Source of the DNA: Bacillus sp. FJAT-49736
GTDB taxonomy: Bacteria; Bacillota; Bacilli; Bacillales; Bacillaceae_C
Direction: 5' to 3'
NCBI RefSeq assembly: GCF_018343615.1
Contig: NZ_JAGYPI010000001.1
Location: 1,196,960-1,260,959 of the forward strand
DNA length: 64,000 nt
Made by a program: the position numbers and the translations under genes. Of this stretch, positions 43,209-51,802 are shown one piece after another. Below the pieces are notes generated by a model. The model worked only from the letters and a program-made list of their open reading frames with translations, was not told where the DNA came from and did not search any database. The number at the start of each line of letters is the position of its first letter. Position 1 is the stretch's first letter.

Positions 43209-43269
43209 TAAACAAAGAGACAAATAGATAATAAGTTCTATAGGGAGTTAAAAAAGGGGGAGTGGACGA

Positions 43270-45096
43270 TTGACTTATCATCAAAGAATGTCTTTCTTTG
43301 CTGTTATCGATTCATTTATCGTGCTAACCGCTATATTCCTAAGCCGATTTTTGGTTACAGCATCCTTTTATGTTGTCACTATTCCAATTCTCATTAGTTC
43401 CATTGTTTTACTTATAAGCCACCATTTTTTCTCGTTTAGATTTAAACTATATAAAAAAGCATGGGAATATGCGAGTGTAGATGAGTTGTTAATTATTTGC
43501 AAATCGGTTACATTTTCTGTTATTACAGCAGGTCTTGTGCAGAAACTTATTAATCATGAAATATTTTTTCGTGTTCTAGTTGTTACTTGGCTACTTAATA
43601 TTTTATTAATAGGTGGATCACGCTATTGCTGGAGAATTATCGGAGACAACGTTCTTTATAAAGTTCAAAATAAAAAAAGAACTCTAATCATTGGTGCTGG
43701 AGCTGCAGGACTAATGGTAGCTAGACAATTAAAACGTTCAAAAGATGCAGGGCTTTTGCCTGTAGGATTTATTGACGATGACAAAAAAAAGATGCATCTT
43801 GATATATTAGGAATTCCTGTATTAGGAAAGGTACCGGAAATAGAGCGAATAGTTAAGGAGAAAAATATTGATCATATCATTATTGCGATTCCTTCTTTGA
43901 AAAAAAGGGAACTAACGGTTATTTTCAATGAATGTCTAAAAACAAACGCAAAAACACAATTACTTCCTATGATTGAGGACTTACTTACCGGAAAGGTATC
44001 TATTAATCATTTTCGCGACGTGAAGGTAGAGGATTTATTGGGACGTGATCCCGTCGAATTAGATATTGAAAGTATTTCGGAAAACATTACTGATAAAACG
44101 ATTTTAGTTACAGGAGCAGGTGGTTCTATTGGCTCCGAAATTTGCAGACAAATTTCAAATTTTGCCCCCAAAAAATTAATATTACTCGGTCATGGTGAGA
44201 ATAGCATTTATACCATTAACTTAGAGTTACAGAATCACTTTTCCCATACATTTATAGATTATATTCCGGTCATAGGGGATCTTAATGATCTAAATAAGTT
44301 GATGTCTATCATGAAAACCTATAAGCCTGATGTTGTTTATCATGCTGCTGCCCACAAACATGTACCATTAATGGAGAAGTATCCCGAGGAAGCAGTTAAA
44401 AATAATTTAATCGGAACGGTAAATCTAGCAAAAGCCGCAAGTTCAAATAATGTCGAAACATTTGTCATGATTTCCACGGATAAAGCTGTTAATCCAACAA
44501 GTGTTATGGGAGCCAGCAAGAGACTTGCGGAGATGATGGTTCAATATTTCGATACCGTAAGCGAAACAAAATTTGTTGCCGTAAGATTTGGCAATGTTTT
44601 AGGAAGCCGAGGAAGTGTTGTGCCTTTATTTAAAAAGCAGATTGAGAATGGTGGACCTGTGACAGTGACACATCCTGATATGGTTCGTTATTTTATGACC
44701 ATTCCAGAGGCATCGAGATTAGTTATTCAAGCGGGATCCCTGTCCAAGGGTGGAGAAATATTTGTACTGGATATGGGAGAGCCAGTTAAAATAGTGGACT
44801 TGGCCAAGAATTTGATAAAGCTTTCCGGTTACAATGAGGATGAAATAGATATTACATTTACTGGAATCAGAGCTGGAGAAAAACTATATGAGGAATTGCT
44901 TCAAAAAGATGAGGTGTATGAGCAGAAAATTTATCCCAATATTTATATTGGGAAAACATCCAATATTTATATAAATGAAATCGAAGATATTATGACTAAC
45001 TTTTTGCACCTAGATAAGGAAGAGTTAAAAAGACGACTCTTAGATTTAGCTAACAGCCAAAAGATAGACCATGCAATATTACATGCATCAATATAA
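43270..45096 (+). CDS. UDP-GlcNAc 4,6-dehydratase, membrane type (EpsC/CapD/PglF family)
   Basis: TTG 43270 follows AAAAAGGGGGAG and gives 608 residues. Four N-terminal membrane helices are followed by a first Rossmann-like domain (IIGAGAAGLMVARQLKRSKD) and the catalytic SDR domain with VTGAGGSIGSEICRQI. The catalytic segment FVMISTDKAVNPTSVMGASK has Met in place of the usual Tyr, as is normal in FlaA1/WbpM/PglF dehydratases. It makes the UDP-4-keto-6-deoxy sugar for the aminotransferase encoded two genes downstream. It is the first gene of the polysaccharide operon. Confidence 0.93.
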   Translation: MTYHQRMSFFAVIDSFIVLTAIFLSRFLVTASFYVVTIPILISSIVLLISHHFFSFRFKLYKKAWEYASVDELLIICKSVTFSVITAGLVQKLINHEIFFRVLVVTWLLNILLIGGSRYCWRIIGDNVLYKVQNKKRTLIIGAGAAGLMVARQLKRSKDAGLLPVGFIDDDKKKMHLDILGIPVLGKVPEIERIVKEKNIDHIIIAIPSLKKRELTVIFNECLKTNAKTQLLPMIEDLLTGKVSINHFRDVKVEDLLGRDPVELDIESISENITDKTILVTGAGGSIGSEICRQISNFAPKKLILLGHGENSIYTINLELQNHFSHTFIDYIPVIGDLNDLNKLMSIMKTYKPDVVYHAAAHKHVPLMEKYPEEAVKNNLIGTVNLAKAASSNNVETFVMISTDKAVNPTSVMGASKRLAEMMVQYFDTVSETKFVAVRFGNVLGSRGSVVPLFKKQIENGGPVTVTHPDMVRYFMTIPEASRLVIQAGSLSKGGEIFVLDMGEPVKIVDLAKNLIKLSGYNEDEIDITFTGIRAGEKLYEELLQKDEVYEQKIYPNIYIGKTSNIYINEIEDIMTNFLHLDKEELKRRLLDLANSQKIDHAILHASI

Positions 45097-45314
45097 AAGC
45101 AGAGTTTTTATCTGCTAAGGCTAATTTCGCACAGATTGTTGCCTTTCGTATAAATTCATCAACCCGTATAACTCAAATACTTCGTGGTTTCTTTTCGTGA
45201 GAAAATTTACAAAAATTACCTATTAACTTTGTATATGACCTATATTAAGGTCTAAAAGCAACAAAGTGTACGAAAAGAGCTTTTGTTAAAAACAGAAATG
45301 TTGGATGTGATTTT

Positions 45315-45932
45315 TTGAAGAGAATGATAGATGTATTGTTGTCGTGCCTGTTGCTTCTGTTATTACTGCCCTTCATTCTAATCATTGGTGTTTTCGTTCG
45401 AATCAAGCTAGGATCACCCATTCTATTTAAACAGAAGCGACCAGGATTGTATGAGAAACCATTTTATCTATACAAATTTCGAAGTATGACCGACGAAATG
45501 GATCGGCATGGACAATTGCTGCCTGATGAACAGCGATTAATTCCGTTTGGAGTATTCCTTAGAAAGTATAGTCTAGATGAACTGCCACAGCTTCTTAATG
45601 TCTTAAAAGGTGATTTGAGCTTAGTTGGACCAAGGCCACTCTTAATGGAATATCTCCCATTATATACAAAGGAGCAAGCAAAAAGACATTTAGTAAAGCC
45701 AGGGATAACTGGATGGGCACAGATAAATGGCAGGAATACGCTCACCTGGGAGGAAAAATTTCAGCTTGATGTCTGGTATGTTCGACACCGTTCCCTATTT
45801 CTTGATTTTAAAATTCTATGGTTAACAGTCCAAAAGGTCCTGAAAAAAGAGGGTGTCTCACAGTATAACCATGTTACGATGGAAAAGTTTCAAGGAACTT
45901 TTCCACTTGAAAGAAAGGATAATAGATTATGA
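45315..45932 (+). CDS. Initiating phosphoglycosyl transferase (EpsL/PglC type)
   Basis: The 205 residues form a small monotopic phosphoglycosyl transferase: one N-terminal re-entrant helix (IDVLLSCLLLLLLLPFILII), SPILFKQKRPGLYEKPF, YKFRSMTDEMD, LRKYSLDELPQLLNVLKGDL with the catalytic Asp-Glu, LVGPRPLLMEYLPLY and KPGITGWAQINGRN. It transfers a phospho-sugar from UDP to undecaprenyl phosphate and so starts the repeat unit, probably with the diamino sugar made by its neighbours. A gap of 218 bases separates it from the dehydratase gene. TTG 45315 is the chosen start; an ATG at 45324 is possible. Confidence 0.92.
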   Translation: MKRMIDVLLSCLLLLLLLPFILIIGVFVRIKLGSPILFKQKRPGLYEKPFYLYKFRSMTDEMDRHGQLLPDEQRLIPFGVFLRKYSLDELPQLLNVLKGDLSLVGPRPLLMEYLPLYTKEQAKRHLVKPGITGWAQINGRNTLTWEEKFQLDVWYVRHRSLFLDFKILWLTVQKVLKKEGVSQYNHVTMEKFQGTFPLERKDNRL

Positions 45933-45961
45933 GAATTCTATTATCGGAAGAGGTGAATTAA

Positions 45962-47125
45962 ATGCTAAAGTTAACAAAAAACAAACGTATTTATCTTTCC
46001 GCACCACATATGAGTGGAAATGAAATGAAATATATACAAGAAGCATTTGATTCCAATTGGATTGCACCGCTTGGTATTAATGTAGATGAATTCGAGATAG
46101 GAATCGCAAATTATATTGGAGCCAAGGGAGCTGTTGCAGTTAGTTCCGGAACTGCAGCCATTCACTTGGCTTTATTATTATTAGATGTTACTAGAGGAGA
46201 TACGGTGTTTTGTTCCACTCTCACATTTGTCGCGAGTGCAAATCCAATTCTTTATCAAGGCGCCGAGCCTGTCTTTATTGATTCTGAACCAGAATCCTGG
46301 AATATGTCTCCCGATGCTTTAAAGAAGGCATTTGAGGATGCGGCTAGGAAAGGAAAGCTGCCTAAAGCCGTTATCATCGTAAATCTATATGGACAATCTG
46401 CTAAAATGGATGAACTGCTTTCCATTTGCAATGCTTTTCAGGTTCCAATTATAGAGGATGCAGCGGAATCGTTAGGATCCAAATATAAAGGAAAATATAG
46501 CGGAACATTTGGGAATTATGGAATATTCTCGTTTAACGGAAATAAAATAATTACCACATCCGGTGGGGGAATGCTTGTATCGGATAATGTAGAGGAATTA
46601 AAAAAAGCTCGGTTTTTAGCTACTCAAGCCCGTGATCCGGCCATCTATTATCAGCATAGCCAGTTAGGATATAATTATCGGCTCAGTAATGTTCTGGCTG
46701 GCATCGGTAGGGGCCAATTAGAGGTTCTGGATGAGCGGATTAAGCGAAAAAGAGAAATTTTTCAACTATATGAAAATGAATTGAAGAATCTTCCCAGTAT
46801 CCATTTTATGAAAGAAATGAAGGACAGCTTTTCCAATAGATGGCTAACAGCAATAACCATTAATGAAAAGAAGGCTTGTATCACTGTGCAAGAGATTATT
46901 GAAGCATTAGCAGAGGATAATATAGAAGCAAGACCAATATGGAAGCCGTTACACCTACAGCCACTTTTCAAAAATGCTCCATACTATTCACATAATAAAG
47001 AAGAAAGCATATCCGAAACATTATTTTTAACAGGTATTTGCTTACCTTCTGGTACGAGTATGACAATGGAAGATCAGTTAAGAGTAATTAATTCCATAAA
47101 ACAATTACTGGCTCATTCAATATAG
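45962..47125 (+). CDS. DegT/DnrJ/EryC1-type sugar aminotransferase (EpsN/PglE-like)
   Basis: The 387 residues show the PLP aminotransferase family: FDSNWIAPLGINVDEFEIGI, AVAVSSGTAAIHLALLLLDV, PVFIDSEPESWNMSP, PIIEDAAESLGSKYKGK and GIFSFNGNKIITTSGGGMLV with the PLP-binding Lys. It should aminate the 4-keto sugar made by the dehydratase, giving UDP-4-amino-4,6-dideoxy-GlcNAc as in the bacillosamine pathway. The N-acetyltransferase (EpsM/PglD) that normally completes the pathway is not in this locus. ATG 45962 has GAGGTG upstream. Confidence 0.93.
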   Translation: MLKLTKNKRIYLSAPHMSGNEMKYIQEAFDSNWIAPLGINVDEFEIGIANYIGAKGAVAVSSGTAAIHLALLLLDVTRGDTVFCSTLTFVASANPILYQGAEPVFIDSEPESWNMSPDALKKAFEDAARKGKLPKAVIIVNLYGQSAKMDELLSICNAFQVPIIEDAAESLGSKYKGKYSGTFGNYGIFSFNGNKIITTSGGGMLVSDNVEELKKARFLATQARDPAIYYQHSQLGYNYRLSNVLAGIGRGQLEVLDERIKRKREIFQLYENELKNLPSIHFMKEMKDSFSNRWLTAITINEKKACITVQEIIEALAEDNIEARPIWKPLHLQPLFKNAPYYSHNKEESISETLFLTGICLPSGTSMTMEDQLRVINSIKQLLAHSI

Positions 47126-47150
47126 TATAAAAGCTGATGTGGAGGTCTAT

Positions 47151-47906
47151 ATGGATAAAACAATCCAATTTTCTGATATGTTAACCATTCTAAAAAGGCG
47201 TTGGCTATTCATCGTACTCCTTACCTTTCTTGCGGCTTCCATTAGCGGTATTCTTTCTTATGTTATATTAAAACCTGTCTACCAGGCATCCACACAAATC
47301 TTAGTAAACCAAAAAAATCCAAGCACTCAAATAGATACATCATTCCAGCAAAGTAATGTCGATTTAATTAATACCTATAGAGATATTATAAAAAGCCCTA
47401 TCATATTGGAAAAGGTAATCCATAATCTAAACCTCGATATGTCTATTGAAAACCTAAACAAAAATATTACCGTCACAAGCCAGCAAAATTCACAAGTATT
47501 TACTCTCTCAGTGCAAAATAATAACCCAGCAAAAGCTGTAGAAATTGCCAATAATATTTCCGATACCTTTCATGATGATATTCCAAGTATTATGAAGGTC
47601 GATAATGTTAATATTCTAGCGAAGGCAGAGTTAAAACAAAATCCAATTCCTATTAAACCGAACAAAATATTGAATATTACTATCGGTTTATTAGTAGGCT
47701 TTATGTTTGGTAGCGGAATAGCATTATTACTGGAAATTTTAGATAGCACCTTAAAAAGCGAGGACGATATTATGGATGTTCTTGGTGTGTCTGTAATTGG
47801 TACCATCCCAAGAATAGAAAAAATATCGACTAGAAGAAAAAGGAAATTTGCAAGGAAAAACGCGGGAGTTGAGACAATTGCCACAGAAGCAAAGGAATCT
47901 GGATAA
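47151..47906 (+). CDS. Wzz/CapA-type polysaccharide co-polymerase, kinase modulator
   Basis: ATG 47151 follows GGAGGT; GTG 47139 would put this RBS inside the gene. The 251 residues start with a cytoplasmic stretch and a helix (RRWLFIVLLTFLAASISGIL), then the external Wzz domain (ASTQILVNQKN) and a second helix (ILNITIGLLVGFMFGSGIAL) with the proline motif PIPIKPNK before it. The C-terminal part is basic and cytoplasmic. It anchors and activates the tyrosine kinase encoded next and helps set chain length. It overlaps that gene by 29 bases. Confidence 0.9.
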   Translation: MDKTIQFSDMLTILKRRWLFIVLLTFLAASISGILSYVILKPVYQASTQILVNQKNPSTQIDTSFQQSNVDLINTYRDIIKSPIILEKVIHNLNLDMSIENLNKNITVTSQQNSQVFTLSVQNNNPAKAVEIANNISDTFHDDIPSIMKVDNVNILAKAELKQNPIPIKPNKILNITIGLLVGFMFGSGIALLLEILDSTLKSEDDIMDVLGVSVIGTIPRIEKISTRRKRKFARKNAGVETIATEAKESG

Positions 47907-48579
47907 AAAGGAAATCAGTTTAGTTGCTTATTATAAACCTCAATCGTACATTACAGAACAATACCGTTTGTTAAAAAATAATATCCAATTTTCTTCTGTC
48001 GATGAGGAAATAAAATCTATTGTTATCACTTCTCCTGAACCAGGGGACGGAAAAACTACTACATCTGCCAATTTGGCGATTGTTCTCGCCCAGCAGGGGA
48101 AGAAAGTTATTTTGGTAGATGCTGACCTAAGAAAGCCATCTATTCATTATTGCTTTAATTCAAGTAATCTACATGGGTTAACGAATGTATTGACCAAAGA
48201 AATCAGCCTACAAAGTGCAATTTTAAAAACACATATTCACCATTTAGAAATATTAACTAGTGGACCAATACCGCCAAATCCGTCGGAACTATTGGAATCC
48301 AAGGCAATGGAAATGATTCTTTTTCAGCTGCAAGAGAGTTATGATTTTGTCGTTATCGATACACCTCCTATTCTTGCCGTTTCTGACTCACAGATTTTAG
48401 CAAATAAGTGCGACGGGGTCATTTTGGTAGTATCAAGCGGCAAAACGCGAAAGGATGCAGCCTGGAAATCTAAAAATATTTTGCTTCGTGCAAATTCCCG
48501 TTTAATCGGTGTCGTCATGAATGGTATGGTGCAAGAAAGAGGAGAGGATTATTATCAATATGGCCCATCATCCAAATAA
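47878..48579 (+). CDS. Capsular tyrosine kinase (CpsD/CapB/EpsB-type BY-kinase)
   Basis: TTG 47878 has GGGAG 9 bases upstream inside the wzz gene; TTG 47848 is less likely. The 233 residues show Walker A SPEPGDGKTTTSANLAI, Walker A' VILVDADLRKPS and Walker B FVVIDTPPIL of bacterial tyrosine kinases. The C-terminal tail holds a small Tyr cluster (DYYQYG) for autophosphorylation. With the wzz protein and the phosphatase it forms the usual control module of polysaccharide assembly. Confidence 0.93.
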   Translation: MPQKQRNLDKKEISLVAYYKPQSYITEQYRLLKNNIQFSSVDEEIKSIVITSPEPGDGKTTTSANLAIVLAQQGKKVILVDADLRKPSIHYCFNSSNLHGLTNVLTKEISLQSAILKTHIHHLEILTSGPIPPNPSELLESKAMEMILFQLQESYDFVVIDTPPILAVSDSQILANKCDGVILVVSSGKTRKDAAWKSKNILLRANSRLIGVVMNGMVQERGEDYYQYGPSSK

Positions 48580-49393
48580 ACGACCTTTGAAATCCTCGGC
48601 AATTAGGGAGATGAATGGTTTAATCGATACCCATAATCATATATTGCCATCCATAGATGATGGGCCAAAGAATTTGTCCCAGTCCTTAGAAATGGTGCAA
48701 GACGCAATTAATTCAGGGATTACTCATGTTTTTGCAACTCCTCATCATAGGAATGGACAATATGTGAATTCCAAAAAACACATCCTCCTCCTTGTGCAGG
48801 AGCTAAATTCTTACTTAAATCGTGAAAATATACCGCTTTATATTCATGCAGGACAGGAGGTAAGAATTCATCTCGACATCTTTTCCTCCATAGAAGAGGA
48901 TGAAATACTGACAATGAATGATGGGGGAAAATACTTATTGCTGGAGCTCCCACCTATTGATCTGCCCCGAAATACGCAGGCAGTGGTCTATGAATTACTC
49001 TTAAGGGGAATTGTCCCAATAATAGTTCACCCGGAGAGAAATACCTTTCTGCAGCATAATCCTGAAAAAATATTCGATTTGGTCCAAGAAGGAGCACTCA
49101 TTCAGTTAACAGCAGGAAGTATAACCGGTGCTTTTGGGAAAAAAATACGTATCTTTTCAGAAAAATTATTACAGCATCAATTAGCCCATTTGGTAGCATC
49201 TGATGCACATAACTGTACAAAAAGAGGATTCCTATTAAGGGAAGCGTATGAAATGATTACGGAATCCTTTGGTTTCGAACGCACGCTTTCCTTACAGGCA
49301 AACGCAGAGGCTCTCCTAAGTGGTAAACCAATCTTGACTGCACCTCCTGTACCAATAAAGAGAGGAATCTTATCTTTTATGATTAGCAGGTGA
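48560..49393 (+). CDS. PHP-type protein-tyrosine phosphatase (CpsB/CapC/YwqE family)
   Basis: The PHP metal motif DTHNHILPSIDDGP is followed by FATPHHRNGQY, HAGQEVRIHLD, VHPERNTFL and VASDAHNC, which hold the other metal ligands. Family members start at the DTHNH block; here about 15-30 extra residues precede it. ATG 48560 with AGGAGAGG upstream is the most likely start (277 residues); ATG 48611 lies too close to its AGGGAG. It should dephosphorylate the tyrosine kinase. The gene overlaps the kinase gene by 20 bases. Confidence 0.9.
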   Translation: MAHHPNKRPLKSSAIREMNGLIDTHNHILPSIDDGPKNLSQSLEMVQDAINSGITHVFATPHHRNGQYVNSKKHILLLVQELNSYLNRENIPLYIHAGQEVRIHLDIFSSIEEDEILTMNDGGKYLLLELPPIDLPRNTQAVVYELLLRGIVPIIVHPERNTFLQHNPEKIFDLVQEGALIQLTAGSITGAFGKKIRIFSEKLLQHQLAHLVASDAHNCTKRGFLLREAYEMITESFGFERTLSLQANAEALLSGKPILTAPPVPIKRGILSFMISR

Positions 49394-49396
49394 AGG

Positions 49397-50728
49397 ATGG
49401 TGTTTGTTAAGTTGCATTCACTAGAAGCCAATTCTTATAATCATCGAAATAACCTTCTATTTAAAGCTGCTTTAATAATCATGGCGATTTTATTACACCA
49501 ATCACAGGTAATATTGGGGATTAATATCTCTTTTTCCGATATTTTTTGCTTTGTTCTTTTTCTTCTTTTATTAATAAACAAAGAAGCAAGGATACCTGTT
49601 GCACCAACGATTTTCTTCTTAGTCGTTTCTATTACTGTATTATCATCTGCAGTTTTTTTTATTCCAGCCATTGTCATGTATAATCCTTCGGCAATGTCGT
49701 TAGCCAATGATTATATGAAGCTTGTGGCTATTTTTATTTACTTTATCGTTGGTTACAATCTTACAGAAAAAAGGTACGTCCTAAAAACGATAAAATGGTA
49801 TTCACGTTCCGGAATAATGATTGGCGGATTAGGAACTATATTCACACTTTTTCATATTCATTATCTTTCTAGTCTTTTGTTTTTTGATAACACGAGATAT
49901 AGGGGATTGATGATTGATCCAAACTATTTCTCCGTATTGCAAATATCTGCTTTTGTATATTTTAGCCGAGTAGAAATGAAGATGCGATATAAGTTAGCCG
50001 CATTTTTTGTTTTACTTTTTTCCGTGTTAATATCAGGTTCCAAAACGGGCATCATGACACTTATTGGCTATTTCACTTTTCGTCTTTGTGAATACATTCT
50101 GTTAAAAAGAAAAGGAATGCTCGTTATAATCGGACAATTGCTTGTTCTTGGGTGTTTACTTATCCTAATACCTGTTGTAGTGGCTTCTTTAGATTATATT
50201 TTCCAGTATTTAAGTAATGTAGTGCCCTCCTTTTCAAGAATACAGCTGCTTTTTACCGACTTTAGCGGAGCCTTTTCGGAAAATGGTTCCGGCAGAACCG
50301 TAACATGGGAAGTTGCTTTACACCTTATACAGCTTTCACCGCTTATTGGTATTGGCATCGGTACTTATTCGAGTATTGCAAACGAATTATTCTATGAAAA
50401 TCATATTTCCCATAATACGTTTTTGCAATTATCTTCTGAATGGGGGTTACCGCTTGCATTTCTCTTTTTTATGTATATCTTGATTATCCTCTGGAAGGCA
50501 ACCACAGCCAGAGTAAACAACAGCACTAATACGATATTAAGAGATATTATTATTATCCTATTATTAGGATCATTAGCTATTTCTTTAAATAATGCAAGAA
50601 TTCTTTGGCTCGTTTTAGGTGCGTTAGTATCTTCATTAAAGCAGAATGATTCGGTCAAAAATGCGGGGGAGAAAGATGTTCAAGAGATTTTACCTTTATA
50701 TCAAAAGGAAAAGGAATATCATGCATAG
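49397..50728 (+). CDS. O-antigen ligase/polymerase-like membrane protein (Wzy)
   Basis: The 443 residues are mostly membrane helices (10-12). The Wzy_C/WaaL pattern is visible: the large external loop near NGSGRTVTWEVALHLIQLSP, GIGIGTYSSIANELF and HNTFLQLSSEWGLPLAFLFF with the usual His. It probably polymerises flipped repeat units on the outer face of the membrane. It starts at ATG 49397 three bases after the phosphatase stop. Glycosyl residue specificity cannot be deduced. Confidence 0.85.
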   Translation: MVFVKLHSLEANSYNHRNNLLFKAALIIMAILLHQSQVILGINISFSDIFCFVLFLLLLINKEARIPVAPTIFFLVVSITVLSSAVFFIPAIVMYNPSAMSLANDYMKLVAIFIYFIVGYNLTEKRYVLKTIKWYSRSGIMIGGLGTIFTLFHIHYLSSLLFFDNTRYRGLMIDPNYFSVLQISAFVYFSRVEMKMRYKLAAFFVLLFSVLISGSKTGIMTLIGYFTFRLCEYILLKRKGMLVIIGQLLVLGCLLILIPVVVASLDYIFQYLSNVVPSFSRIQLLFTDFSGAFSENGSGRTVTWEVALHLIQLSPLIGIGIGTYSSIANELFYENHISHNTFLQLSSEWGLPLAFLFFMYILIILWKATTARVNNSTNTILRDIIIILLLGSLAISLNNARILWLVLGALVSSLKQNDSVKNAGEKDVQEILPLYQKEKEYHA

Positions 50729-51794
50729 CTTCCTTGAAAATGCAGATTATATGTCTGCAGGAACTTATGCGTACGATAACAGTATTAAATATATTGCACG
50801 TTGCGACCCTTCTACCATCCATAAAGCGGATGAAATTTTTCAAAAGAATTATTATCAATTATGTATAAGGCTTCTTATTTTAGTGTTAAGAAAAATACTG
50901 TTTAATCACAAAATTAAGATTGCCCATATTCATCTGGACAAAGAAAACTTTTCCGGATCTGTCTTTAGACCTGTACGAAGTATAACAGGCTATAGTGACA
51001 GCAGAATATTCGACTTTGATCATCATAAAGTGATGAATATCTTCGCTAGAAAAGAAGTTTTTTATTCTACCATTAATCACTATGAATATTTCAAGAAGTA
51101 TTTTCCCATTCCTCCCATGTTGATGAAGGATGAGGAAAATTTGTTCATTATGGAGGAATTAATTCCATTTAAGCAATTTAATAAGTGGGATGAGAACGAC
51201 TACTCTTATGTTATAGAAGAATTATTTTATCGGTACTTAGAATATTTTAATGACTGCAAACAAAATGGAAATTTTTATTACAAGAACTCTCTTTCGTTAT
51301 ATCAGTCAGAGAGTGAAGCAAGTGAAATCCAATCGTTCTTCAAAGAAATTAATCCATGTTTATTAACGATGAATTTTCCATGTTTAAAGCTGCATGGGGA
51401 TCTTTGGACGGCAAATATCATGCTGCTAGAGAGGGCAACCAATCAAATATATGTTATCGACTGGGAGTATTCCAATGATTATATATTCTTTTATGATATA
51501 TTCCATTTAATATGGCTTGAGTTATATGTAAATAATAACGAATTTTATCTTTATAAATATATCCATGGTGAAATGGATATTTTTTTTGAAGGGATTTTTA
51601 CTTTATTTGATTTAACCTTTCAAAAGGAACATCGTTTGGATTATTTATATATTTACTTTTTGAATTTTCACAAGGAAAGGGTAGTGCATTTACATAAAAG
51701 CGAAAGACAACATTTTATTCATCGGTTCAAAAAAACAGTAGAATCCATAAAGAAAGAAGGTACGAAGCATTTATATAAAAAAATAAGTCAGTAG
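50676..51794 (+). CDS. Aminoglycoside-phosphotransferase-fold kinase in the eps locus
   Basis: ATG 50676 follows GGGGGAG; an ATG 30 bases upstream has no RBS. The 372 residues contain the APH/choline-kinase signature LHGDLWTANIM (catalytic Asp, Asn) and the metal motif YVIDWEYSND, with the eukaryotic-like kinase linker before them (FIMEELIPF). The N-terminal 130 residues are longer than in typical APH proteins. Such kinases phosphorylate small hydroxyl compounds (choline, aminoglycosides, sugars). It overlaps the polymerase gene by 53 bases. A phosphate decoration of the glycan is possible, but the substrate is unknown. Confidence 0.72.
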   Translation: MFKRFYLYIKRKRNIMHSFLENADYMSAGTYAYDNSIKYIARCDPSTIHKADEIFQKNYYQLCIRLLILVLRKILFNHKIKIAHIHLDKENFSGSVFRPVRSITGYSDSRIFDFDHHKVMNIFARKEVFYSTINHYEYFKKYFPIPPMLMKDEENLFIMEELIPFKQFNKWDENDYSYVIEELFYRYLEYFNDCKQNGNFYYKNSLSLYQSESEASEIQSFFKEINPCLLTMNFPCLKLHGDLWTANIMLLERATNQIYVIDWEYSNDYIFFYDIFHLIWLELYVNNNEFYLYKYIHGEMDIFFEGIFTLFDLTFQKEHRLDYLYIYFLNFHKERVVHLHKSERQHFIHRFKKTVESIKKEGTKHLYKKISQ

Positions 51795-51802
51795 GCGATT
51801 TG

